Shown one piece after another: positions 34,767-42,337 of a stretch of 64,000 nucleotides of DNA. How positions within the stretch are numbered: the stretch's first letter is position 1; the number at the start of each line of letters is the position of its first letter. The stretch is taken from assembly GCA_040220455.1 (NCBI GenBank), contig JAVJUS010000005.1, forward strand, positions 1-64,000, given 5' to 3'. The DNA comes from JAVJUS01 sp040220455. Its GTDB lineage: Bacteria; Pseudomonadota; Alphaproteobacteria; DSM-16000; Inquilinaceae. The position numbers and the translations under genes were made by a program. The notes beneath the pieces are model-generated. The model was not told the origin of the DNA. It saw only the letters and a list, made by a program, of their open reading frames with translations, and ran no database searches.

Positions 34767-35990
34767 ATGGCCGACGGCGGCACGCCGGCCCGCATCGACG
34801 TCGTGCACGACATCACGCAGGTCCCGGCCGCGGCGTGGGACGCCTGCGCCGGGACCGGCAATCCCTTCCTCTCCCACGCCTTCCTGGCGGCGCTGGAGGA
34901 GTCCGAATCGGCCACGGCGGAAGCCGGCTGGATGCCCCATCACCTGGTCCTGCACGACGGCGAGGACCGGGTGGCGGGCTGCGCGCCGCTCTACGTCAAG
35001 GGCCACTCCTTCGGCGAATACGTCTTCGACCATGGCTGGGCCCACGCTTTCGAGCGCGCGGGCGGCACCTATTATCCCAAGCTCCAGGTCGCGGTGCCGT
35101 TCACGCCCGTGACCGGCCCGCGCCTGCTGGTGCGCGGCGATGTCGACACCAATTCGGCGCGCGACGCCCTGATCACGGGGCTGCAGACCGTCTGCGAGCG
35201 CCTGCAGCTCTCCTCCGTGCACGTCACCTTCCCCACCCAGGCCGAGTGGGAGCGCTTCGGCCAGCATGGCTGGCTGCGCCGGACCGGCCAGCAGTACCAC
35301 TGGTTCAACCACGGCTACGCCAGCTTCGACGACTTCCTGGCCGATCTCGCCTCGCGCAAGCGCAAGGCGATCCGCAAGGAACGCCGCCAGGCGACGGAAT
35401 CGGGGATCCGCCTCCGCGTCCTGACCGGCGACGACCTGCGCCCGGAGCACTGGGACGCCTTCTATGCCTTCTACCGCGACACCACCGACCGGAAATGGGG
35501 CGAGGCCTACCTGACGCGTCCCTTCTTCCACCGCATCGGCGAGACCATGGCCGACCGCGTCGCGCTGGTGATGGCGGAGGAGGACGGCCGCTGGGTCGCC
35601 GGCGCGCTGAACCTGATCGGCGACGACGCGCTCTATGGCCGGAACTGGGGCGCGCTCGGCCACTACAAGTTCCTGCACTTCGAGGCCTGCTACTACCAGG
35701 CCATCGACTTCGCCATCGCCCGCGGCCTCGCCCGGGTCGAGGCCGGCGCCCAGGGCCAGCACAAGGTCCAGCGCGGCTACGTGCCGGTGCGCACCTACAG
35801 CGCCCACTGGATCCGCCATCCGGGCCTGCGCGAGGCGGTGGCCGACTTCCTCCACCGCGAGACCATGGCCGTCGACTGGGAGATCGAGGCGATCACCGAG
35901 CACGGCCCCTTCCGCAAGGGCGACGGCGGACCGGGCGGCGATGACGGGAAGGGGGACGGTGGGGGAAGCGGGACCGGTCCGGCCACGTAA
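34767..35990 (+). CDS. DUF482 GNAT-fold acyltransferase-like protein
   Basis: A 407-residue protein of the DUF482 family with a tandem GNAT fold like peptidoglycan-bridge (FemX-type) enzymes. Family blocks: GNPFLSHAFLAALEES, VFDHGWAHAFERAG, YPKLQVAVPFTPVTG and the C-terminal AQGQHKVQRGYVPV with TYSAHWI. KRKAIRKERRQATESG is a basic helix near the centre. Substrate unknown. The final ~15 residues are Gly/Asp low complexity. Confidence 0.88.
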   Translation: MADGGTPARIDVVHDITQVPAAAWDACAGTGNPFLSHAFLAALEESESATAEAGWMPHHLVLHDGEDRVAGCAPLYVKGHSFGEYVFDHGWAHAFERAGGTYYPKLQVAVPFTPVTGPRLLVRGDVDTNSARDALITGLQTVCERLQLSSVHVTFPTQAEWERFGQHGWLRRTGQQYHWFNHGYASFDDFLADLASRKRKAIRKERRQATESGIRLRVLTGDDLRPEHWDAFYAFYRDTTDRKWGEAYLTRPFFHRIGETMADRVALVMAEEDGRWVAGALNLIGDDALYGRNWGALGHYKFLHFEACYYQAIDFAIARGLARVEAGAQGQHKVQRGYVPVRTYSAHWIRHPGLREAVADFLHRETMAVDWEIEAITEHGPFRKGDGGPGGDDGKGDGGGSGTGPAT

Positions 35991-36064
35991 CGATTTCACC
36001 GCTCGTTTACCACGACCGCCTAGCCTCCTCCCCGGAACACGCGCGACCGGGAGGGGAACGAGCG

Positions 36065-37081
36065 ATGACGGAGTGGTATTTCGCGGGCGAGGCGCGCCCG
36101 GTCGGCCCGCTGGACGATGCCGCGGCCCGGGCTTACGCCCGCGCCCATCCGGAAGCCCTGTGCTGGCGCCGGGATTTCGGCGACTGGCGCCCGGCCGGCG
36201 ACGTGGCGGAGCTCGACACCCGCCACGGCCGGCCCTCGGCGGAGATGGTCCGCCCCTGGTCGACGACGCCGGCCGCCCGGGTGCGCGCCGACGCCATCGA
36301 CTTCCGCATCGGCGGCGCGGAGACCCAGTATGTCGAGATCGCCCTGGATCCCGGGGAGAACGCGATCGCCGAGGCCGGCGCGCTGATGTACAAGGACCCG
36401 GGCATCGCCATGACGACGATCTTCGGCGACGGCTCGGGCCAGGACGACGGCCTCGTCGGCCGGCTGATCGGCGCCGGGCGGCGCGTGCTGACCGGTGAGG
36501 GGCTGTTCTCCACCGTCTTCACCCATGAGGGGCAGGGCAAGGCCCGCGTCGCCTTCGCCGCCCCCTATCCCGGGCATATCCTGGCCCTGCGCCTGACCGA
36601 GGCCGGCGGCCGGCTGATCTGCCAGAAGGACGCCTTCCTGGCTGCGGCCAAGGGCGTCGAGATCGGGCTGCATTTCCAGGATCGCGTGCTCGCCGGCCTG
36701 TTCGGCGGCGAAGGCTTCGTCATGCAGCGCCTGGACGGCGACGGCTGGGTCTTCGTTCATATCGGCGGCGCCGTGGTCGAGCGCACGCTGGGCCCGGAGG
36801 ACACGCTGGAGGTCGATACCGGCTGCCTGGCCGCGATGACGGCGACGGTCGGCTTCGACGTGGTGCGCGCGGGCGGGGTCAAGACCATGCTGTTCGGCGG
36901 CGAGGGCCTCTTCCTCGCCCGCCTGTCCGGCCCGGGCCGGGTCTGGCTGCAGAGCCTGCCGATCAGCCGGCTCGCCGGCCGCCTCCACGCCCTGGCCCCG
37001 GACCACGGCGGCCGCCGGCGCGAGGAAGGCTCGCTGCTCGGCGGGATCGGCGACCTGGTCGGCGGCGATCGCAGGTTCTGA
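36065..37081 (+). CDS. GYF_2-AIM24 fusion protein
   Basis: A 338-residue protein with two parts. Residues 1-50 (EWYFAGEARPVGPLDDA, then WRRDFGDWRPAGDVAEL) look like a GYF_2/DUF4339 domain. The rest is a TIGR00266/AIM24 domain with GENAIAEAGALMYKDPGI, GRRVLTGEGLFSTVF and PGHILAL, and ends at LQSLPISRLAGRL with a glycine-rich tail. AIM24 has a role in mitochondrial membrane architecture; the bacterial role is unknown. The fusion suggests interaction with proline-rich partners. ATG follows GGAGGGGAACG. Confidence 0.85.
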   Translation: MTEWYFAGEARPVGPLDDAAARAYARAHPEALCWRRDFGDWRPAGDVAELDTRHGRPSAEMVRPWSTTPAARVRADAIDFRIGGAETQYVEIALDPGENAIAEAGALMYKDPGIAMTTIFGDGSGQDDGLVGRLIGAGRRVLTGEGLFSTVFTHEGQGKARVAFAAPYPGHILALRLTEAGGRLICQKDAFLAAAKGVEIGLHFQDRVLAGLFGGEGFVMQRLDGDGWVFVHIGGAVVERTLGPEDTLEVDTGCLAAMTATVGFDVVRAGGVKTMLFGGEGLFLARLSGPGRVWLQSLPISRLAGRLHALAPDHGGRRREEGSLLGGIGDLVGGDRRF

Positions 37082-37105
37082 GAGGTCGACCCCCACGCTA
37101 TCGTA

Positions 37106-37119
37106 TTGATTCATGTCAA
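37106..37119. promoter_or_regulatory. FNR/FixK/Anr-type box
   Basis: TTGATTCATGTCAA matches the CRP/FNR-family oxygen-response box (TTGAT-N4-ATCAA) with one substitution, and the surrounding ATTGA...TCAAT is a perfect 5-bp palindrome. A -10-like TAATAT lies at 37125-37130. The box centre would be about 24 bases upstream of the start from that -10, which suits repression more than activation. Confidence 0.6.
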
Positions 37120-37247
37120 TGATCTAATATACGCGACGGAACAGTCTTGCCGCCACGAGCCGACGGGCAGGATGCCGCCGCGCAAGGCGTGCGGGTTCCC
37201 CTCCTCCTTCGTCCGCCGGAGTCACCGTGTTGGCGGAGATCCGGCTC

Positions 37248-37670
37248 ATGTTCCGTTCGATCAGCTTTCTCGGCATGGCCATCGCCCTTGGGGCGGTCGT
37301 TCTCGCGGCTCCGGCCGGCGCGCAGGACCGCGACCGGGAGATGGACCAGCTCCGCGACCGGCTGATGGATTGCGTCGGCCCGGATTGCGTGCCCGACCGC
37401 GACCGGGCGATGGGCCGCCTGCGCGAGCATCTGCAGACCTGCGACACCGACTGCGAGCCGCTGCGCGAGGAGCTGCGGATGCACGAACGCCTGCGCGCCT
37501 GCGACGCGGGCGACCCCGATACGGCCGAATGCCTGCAGACCCGCCAGCGCATGCGCGCCTTTCATCGCGAGCAGGGCATGGGCATGGGACCCGGCGACGG
37601 CCACGGCAACGGCCAGGGCGGCAGCAACCGTCAGGGCAGCGGCAATAGTCAGGGCAGCGGTAACCAGTAG
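37248..37670 (+). CDS. Exported cysteine-containing protein with glycine/glutamine tail
   Basis: A 140-residue protein with a signal peptide (FRSISFLGMAIALGA, cleavage near PAGAQ). The mature part is charged and helical, with cysteines in MDCVGPDCVP, LQTCDTDCEPL, RACDAG and AECLQ, six in all, which could form disulfides or bind metal. The tail (residues ~112-140) is Gly/Ser/Gln/Asn low complexity. The ATG at 37248 is preferred over a GTG at 37227. A FNR-type box lies upstream. Not recognised as a known family. Confidence 0.62.
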   Translation: MFRSISFLGMAIALGAVVLAAPAGAQDRDREMDQLRDRLMDCVGPDCVPDRDRAMGRLREHLQTCDTDCEPLREELRMHERLRACDAGDPDTAECLQTRQRMRAFHREQGMGMGPGDGHGNGQGGSNRQGSGNSQGSGNQ

Positions 37671-37711
37671 GTCGTGAGGCGGATGCGCGGCATACTGAAG
37701 CGCCTCACGAC
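37671..37711 (+). promoter_or_regulatory. Hairpin enclosing the start codon of the barrel gene
   Basis: GTCGTGAGGCG (37671-37681) pairs perfectly with CGCCTCACGAC (37701-37711), 11 bp, with a 19-base loop that holds the ATG at 37683. The first arm begins immediately after the TAG stop of the upstream gene, giving GTAGGTCG as in the REP family. It may hide the start codon or end transcription. Confidence 0.6.
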
Positions 37712-38993
37712 GCCTCGGGTCCTTGCCCTGTGCGCGATCGCGGCGGCGATGCCGGCGGCTCCAGCCGCCGCCGCGGACCGGTTCGACGGACCCTACGTGA
37801 TGCTCCAGGGCAGCCGGGCGGCCACGGCCACCGAGCTGTTCGGGCCGCGCGGCCACGGCCCCCAGACCAACGATGCGGAGTTCGCCGGCACAGGCCTCGG
37901 CGCCGGCATCGCCATCGGCTACGGCCATACGATCGGGCGCTTTCATCTGGGCGTCGAGGCCGAGGCGGAGTTCTCGAATTCGGGCTGGGACCACGGCGCG
38001 GAGGTCCAGCGCAACTTCTCCCTCGACCAGCCCCGCTCGGTCGGCCTGTCCTTCCGGGCCGGCCGGATCGTCGGCGACACGGCGCTGCTGTACGGAACCA
38101 TCGGCGTCGTCGGCGCCCGGCTGGAGACCGACTACGCCCTGCCCAGCGGCCGGCGCTTCGACGAGGAGGAGACGGTCCTGGGCCTCCGCGTCGGGGCGGG
38201 CGCCGAGTTGGAGGCGGGCCACGGCCTGTTCCTGCGCATGGAGCACAGCCGGACCGCCTATGGCGAGACAGCCGTCCAGTCGAGCGGGTCGGGCAACGAG
38301 GACACGCTCGACACGGGATCGGCGCGTTTTCGCATCGGCGTCGGCTATCGCCTGCCGGTGGCCGGCGCGCCCGAGCCCCTGCCGGCCCCCGAGCCCGACC
38401 GGTTCGAAGGACCCTATGTCGGCGCCCACGGCCTGGACGGCCTGCTGCGGGCGCGGCAGTCGGGCGAGCGGGGCGATCCGCCCGGTGCGCTCGCCGTCGA
38501 CCGTGGGGCGATGGGCATCGGGCTCGGCGCCTTCGCGGGCTACGGCGCCGCTTTCGGCCGCTTCGTCGTCGGCGGCGAGATCGAGGCGGAGAAGAGCTTC
38601 GCCCGCTTCGACCAGCACCGCGAGCCGTCGGGCCGGACCGTGTCGGCGGAGGCGGTCTACAGCGTCGGCGCGGCCGTGCGCGGCGGCTTCGTCGTCAACG
38701 ACCGGGCGATGATCTATGGCCGGGTCGGGCTGGTGCGCACCGGGTTCGACACGGACTACTTCGTCGCCAACACCGGCCGGTCCTTCGACAGCGAGCATAC
38801 CGCGACGGGCCTGCGCGTGGGCGGCGGCACGGAAGTCGCCCTGGCCGAGCGGACATTCCTGCGGCTCGACTACACCTACACGGACTACGACGCCTATGCC
38901 GTGGAGTACGTCGACCGGTTCGGGCGGACGGCGGTCGACCGGTTCGACCCGGACGAGAGCGTGTTCCGGCTCGGTATCGGCTATCGCTTCTAG
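37683..38993 (+). CDS. Outer-membrane protein with two tandem beta-barrel domains
   Basis: A 436-residue protein with a signal peptide (LALCAIAAAMPAAPAAAA). Two homologous halves follow, each starting DRFxGPYV: DRFDGPYVMLQG (residue ~35) and DRFEGPYVGAHG (~240). Each has alternating strands with FGRFVVGGEIEAEKS-like and LYGTIGVVGARLETDY-like blocks, and ends in GYR-type aromatic termini (GVGYRLP at the end of half 1, GIGYRF at the C-terminus). The terminal Phe is the usual BAM signal. Each half is about the size of an 8-stranded OmpA/Opa-like barrel. It is the middle gene of a three-gene exported set. Confidence 0.82.
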   Translation: MRGILKRLTTPRVLALCAIAAAMPAAPAAAADRFDGPYVMLQGSRAATATELFGPRGHGPQTNDAEFAGTGLGAGIAIGYGHTIGRFHLGVEAEAEFSNSGWDHGAEVQRNFSLDQPRSVGLSFRAGRIVGDTALLYGTIGVVGARLETDYALPSGRRFDEEETVLGLRVGAGAELEAGHGLFLRMEHSRTAYGETAVQSSGSGNEDTLDTGSARFRIGVGYRLPVAGAPEPLPAPEPDRFEGPYVGAHGLDGLLRARQSGERGDPPGALAVDRGAMGIGLGAFAGYGAAFGRFVVGGEIEAEKSFARFDQHREPSGRTVSAEAVYSVGAAVRGGFVVNDRAMIYGRVGLVRTGFDTDYFVANTGRSFDSEHTATGLRVGGGTEVALAERTFLRLDYTYTDYDAYAVEYVDRFGRTAVDRFDPDESVFRLGIGYRF

Positions 38994-39009
38994 GAACGGC
39001 GACGGGACC

Positions 39010-39060
39010 TTGGGGAAGAGTGATGGCAGTCTTATATTAGATTTTACTGTTATACTCATC
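39010..39060 (+). promoter_or_regulatory. AT-rich promoter region for the glycine/glutamine-rich protein
   Basis: The spacer is sharply AT-rich against its surroundings. TTGGGG (39010-39015) is 17 bases from TATATT (39033-39038), and a further TATACT lies at 39051-39056. Either could be a -10 element. Confidence 0.35.
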
Positions 39061-39110
39061 TAGAGATGCGGACCGGGTGTCCGGTCCCGATGAAAGTGCG
39101 AGGGGGAACC

Positions 39111-40367
39111 ATGGAAATGAGAGCCTGGATGCTCACCGGCGTCGCCGCGATCGCGCTCGGCGCCACGACGGCTCTGCCGACGGCGTTCGACGGTGCGCCC
39201 GGCGCCAACACGGCTTTCGCCCAGGGGCAGGGGCAGGGCCAGGGTCAGGGCCAGGGTGGATCCGGCCAGCGCGGCGGCGGCGATCGCGGCGAGGACCACG
39301 ACGACAGCGACCACGACGACGCCACCCACGACGACAGCGAGCACGGTACCGGCGGCCCGCCGCCCCAGGCCGGCGGCGGCGGTCGTCCGGAGGATGCCGG
39401 CGGCCCGCCGACCCTGCGCGCGGAGGAAGCCGACGAGGACTCCGATCGCCCCGCCTGGGCCGGCCGGGAAGGCGACCGGGAGCAGACGCCGGGCCGGGGC
39501 AACTCGGAGCCGGGTGTCAGCAAGGGCGATCTCTACGGCGATCTCTACGTCGTCCTGCGCGACACCGACGGCGATCCGCTCACCGTCGACGGCTTCGTCC
39601 GGCCGATCGCCTACTACGAGGACGGAACGATGGTCGTCGACGCCGACGGCCAGCCGGTCCTGCTCGACCTGAACGAGGAGGGCGAGATCGTCGCGGGCCA
39701 GACCTATGACGGCCTGGCCATCGGCCCGGAAGAAGTGGAGTTCGGCCGCACCAATGTCGGCCGCGCGCCCGACCCGGTGCTCGAGCATTCGCTGGAAGAG
39801 GCGCTGACGAAGATCGACGCGGCGACCTCGATCACCTACGACGCCGCCGGTCGCATCGTGCTGACCAATCCCGACGGCACGATCTCGACCATCGACTCGC
39901 CGCTGGAGAACCTCGCGCTCTACCTCCAGACCGTCGCCGGTGACGACACGTTCATCTTCGACATGGACGACGCCACGAGCTTCCTGGCCGCGGCGACCGA
40001 CAAGACGCAGCCGCTGACGATCGACGAGATCGCCTATCTCAACAGCAACATCCTGGGCGTCGACCCGGATATCACCGAGTTCCTGTACGACCGCACGGAG
40101 ACCTATGGCGACATCGAGGTGAGCTGGCTGGAAGCCCAGCCCGACGGCAGCTACGTGCCGGTCAGCAGCACGCTGGGCGACATCGCCGACGGGGTGTTCA
40201 CCTTCGACCCGTCGACCGCCGTGGTCTACGATTCGGCCACGAACAGCTTCGTCAGCGACGCGGACATCATCGCCTTCACCAACGCCGTCGACGACGCCCG
40301 CGCGGTGATCAACTTCTTGCACGAGCCGACGCACGACCTCTACACCGACCCCGTGCCGGAGGGCTGA
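39111..40367 (+). CDS. Secreted protein with glycine-glutamine and His-Asp repeats
   Basis: A 418-residue protein. A signal peptide (MEMRAWMLTGVAAIALG) ends near NTAFA-Q at residue 38. Residues 38-49 are a Gln-Gly tract encoded by CAGGGC/CAGGGG repeats at ~39223-39258. Residues 63-78 carry a His every five positions in HDD-x-x repeats (His63, 68, 73, 78), a likely metal-binding tract. The remaining ~300 residues are acidic, with DTDGDPLTVDGF and VVDADGQPVLLDL resembling loose Asp-rich Ca-binding segments, and no cysteine. AGGGGGAACC precedes the ATG. I do not recognise the family. Confidence 0.7.
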   Translation: MEMRAWMLTGVAAIALGATTALPTAFDGAPGANTAFAQGQGQGQGQGQGGSGQRGGGDRGEDHDDSDHDDATHDDSEHGTGGPPPQAGGGGRPEDAGGPPTLRAEEADEDSDRPAWAGREGDREQTPGRGNSEPGVSKGDLYGDLYVVLRDTDGDPLTVDGFVRPIAYYEDGTMVVDADGQPVLLDLNEEGEIVAGQTYDGLAIGPEEVEFGRTNVGRAPDPVLEHSLEEALTKIDAATSITYDAAGRIVLTNPDGTISTIDSPLENLALYLQTVAGDDTFIFDMDDATSFLAAATDKTQPLTIDEIAYLNSNILGVDPDITEFLYDRTETYGDIEVSWLEAQPDGSYVPVSSTLGDIADGVFTFDPSTAVVYDSATNSFVSDADIIAFTNAVDDARAVINFLHEPTHDLYTDPVPEG

Positions 40368-40424
40368 GGCCGGCCGGACCCGGGCAGGCCGGGCCGGTGA
40401 AGACGGCGTGAGCGGCGCGCCCGG

Positions 40425-40901
40425 TCAGTACGGGATCTTGTCGGGCTTTGCCTGCCATTCCTCGAAGACCGGGCGCGCCTCCTCCGCCAGGGTGCGGATC
40501 ATGGGCACGTCACGGCGCTCGAGCGGCAGGCAGACCTGCTCGTAGAAATACGCGTCGTCGAAGCCGATGGCCGCGGCGTCGAGGCGGCTGTTGGCGTAAT
40601 GGATCGCGTCGACCCGGGCCCACAGGGCCGACGCCAGGCACATCGGGCACGGCTCGCAGCTCGTCACCAGGATCGTGCCCGTCAGGTCGTGGGTCGCGAG
40701 GGTTGCCGCCGCGGCGCGCAGGGCCACGATCTCCGCGTGGGCCGTCGGGTCGTGGGCCGAGGTGACGCGGTTCCAGCCCTCGCCCAACACGCGGCCGTCG
40801 CCGGCGCGCGCGACGACGGCGCCGAAGGGCCCGCCCTCGCCGGCCTCCATCTTCTCGCGCGACAGGTCGATCGCCCGGCGCATGAGGGGCTCGATATCCA
40901 T
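40425..40901 (-). CDS. guaD: Guanine deaminase-type nucleoside deaminase
   Basis: A 158-residue zinc deaminase of the CDA fold, converting guanine to xanthine in its closest characterised relatives. The zinc motif is TAHAEI and TSCEPCPMC. GGPFGAVVARAG and the C-terminal GFDDAYFYEQ are shared with Bacillus-type GuaD and separate it from TadA. The start at 40901 has GGAGCGAGG upstream. It follows the CoA-enzyme gene by 46 bases on the same strand. Confidence 0.85.
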   Translation of the reverse strand: MDIEPLMRRAIDLSREKMEAGEGGPFGAVVARAGDGRVLGEGWNRVTSAHDPTAHAEIVALRAAAATLATHDLTGTILVTSCEPCPMCLASALWARVDAIHYANSRLDAAAIGFDDAYFYEQVCLPLERRDVPMIRTLAEEARPVFEEWQAKPDKIPY

Positions 40902-40947
40902 CCTCGCTCCTTGTCGGGACATCGTTGGAAGATCGCCCGTCGGCGTC

Positions 40948-42147
40948 TCAGCCGGGACCGGCCGGCGCGTCGGAGCGTTTCTTGCGTCCGCCTGGCGACC
41001 CGGGAGCGGCCGGCGCCGGCGATGCCTCCGTGCCCCGGCGCCACGCCTCGACGATCGCGGCGGCGGCGGCCTCCAGCGGCGGCGAGCGCTCGCCCGGCGG
41101 GCGGCCGTCGACGAACAGGGGGGTGAGCACGGACACGCCGGTCTCGCCGGCCGAAACCAGGCCGCGCGCGGCGATCTGCGGGTGCTCGACCACCTCCTCG
41201 GGGTGCCAGATCGGCTCGACGCAGCAGTCGATGTCGCGGAACAGGCGCCACCAGTCGGCCAGGGGCTTCTTGCGGATGACGGCCCCGACCGTCTCGATCA
41301 GGTCGCGCTGGGGCATCGGCTCGCCGTGGCGCGGAATCCATTCCGGATGGTCGACCGCGTTGCAGAAGGCGACCCAGAACTTGCGCTCGATCGCCGCCAC
41401 CGCCAGGTGCCGGCCCTCGGCCGTCTGGTAGAGCCGGTAGCACGCCGCCCCGCCGTTGAGCAGGTGGCTGCGCCGCTCCGTCGGGTCGGGGCCGAGCGCT
41501 TCGGACAGCGGCCAGGCCTGCCAGGCCAGCACGCTCTCCGCCATGGAGACGTCGAGCTTCACGCCGCCGCCCGCCGCGCCCTTGCGCCCGCGCCCGGCCA
41601 GCGCCGCCAGCACGGCGATCGCCGCCTGCATGCCCGAGGCGTAGTCGGAGATCGGCGGATAGGCGAAATCCGGCGCCCGGCCGGTGCCGCTGAGCGCCAG
41701 GCCGCCGCCCAGCGCCATGTAGGTCAGGTCGTGGCCGGCCCGGTCGCGGTAGGGCCCGCTCGCCCCCCAGCCGGTCATGGCCACGTGGATCAGGTCGGGC
41801 GCCAGCGCGGCCAGCCGGTCCGGCGGGAAGCCCAGCCGGTCGAGCACGCCCGGCCGGAACGCCTCGACCAGGACATCCGCGCCTGACAGCAATTCGGCGA
41901 AGGCCGCCTGCCCCGCCTCGTCCTTGAGGTCGAGGGTGACGATCGTCTTGCCGCCGTTGAGCGCGCGCCAGCCCGCCGCCACCCCGTCCTGTCCGGCCGG
42001 CCCCAGGGCGCGCATCGGATCGCCGCCCGGCGCCTCGACCTTGACCACCTCGGCGCCCAGATCGCCCAGGATCAGCGTGGCATAAGGGCCGGGCACGTAC
42101 TGCCCCAGATCCAGCACCCGCAGACCCGCCAGAAAACCGTGCGCCAT
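40948..42147 (-). CDS. Class III CoA-transferase / alpha-methylacyl-CoA racemase-like
   Basis: A 399-residue CaiB/BaiF-superfamily protein. VLDLGQYVPGPYATLILGDL and VEAPGGDP are family blocks. AGHDLTYMALGGGLALSG includes the His-Asp found in alpha-methylacyl-CoA racemase, and PPISDYASGM supplies the second racemase Asp position. This pattern favours racemase over CoA-transferase. The C-terminal 30 residues are Ala/Gly/Pro-rich. It is separated from clpA by a terminator and followed by the guanine deaminase gene. Confidence 0.85.
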   Translation of the reverse strand: MAHGFLAGLRVLDLGQYVPGPYATLILGDLGAEVVKVEAPGGDPMRALGPAGQDGVAAGWRALNGGKTIVTLDLKDEAGQAAFAELLSGADVLVEAFRPGVLDRLGFPPDRLAALAPDLIHVAMTGWGASGPYRDRAGHDLTYMALGGGLALSGTGRAPDFAYPPISDYASGMQAAIAVLAALAGRGRKGAAGGGVKLDVSMAESVLAWQAWPLSEALGPDPTERRSHLLNGGAACYRLYQTAEGRHLAVAAIERKFWVAFCNAVDHPEWIPRHGEPMPQRDLIETVGAVIRKKPLADWWRLFRDIDCCVEPIWHPEEVVEHPQIAARGLVSAGETGVSVLTPLFVDGRPPGERSPPLEAAAAAIVEAWRRGTEASPAPAAPGSPGGRKKRSDAPAGPG

Positions 42148-42246
42148 TCGTCGCCCATTCCCGCCCGTGATGCGCCGCCATCGGATGCGGCGCAGCGAGC
42201 CTAGCCGAGCCGCCGGGCCGGTGCCAGCGGGGCGCGGACCGGGCGC

Positions 42247-42283
42247 AAGAAGAAAGAGCCGGACCCCGGAAGGGGCCCGGCTC
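42247..42283 (-). terminator. Rho-independent terminator after clpA
   Basis: On the minus strand a 12-bp stem (GAGCCGGGCCCC with GGGGTCCGGCTC, one G-T pair) with a TTCC loop is followed by TTTCTTCTT. It separates clpA from the downstream racemase-like gene. Confidence 0.85.
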
Positions 42284-42337
42284 GATCCGGACGCGTGGCT
42301 GACGGCGCGGCCCCGGACGGGACCGCGCCGCGTCGGG

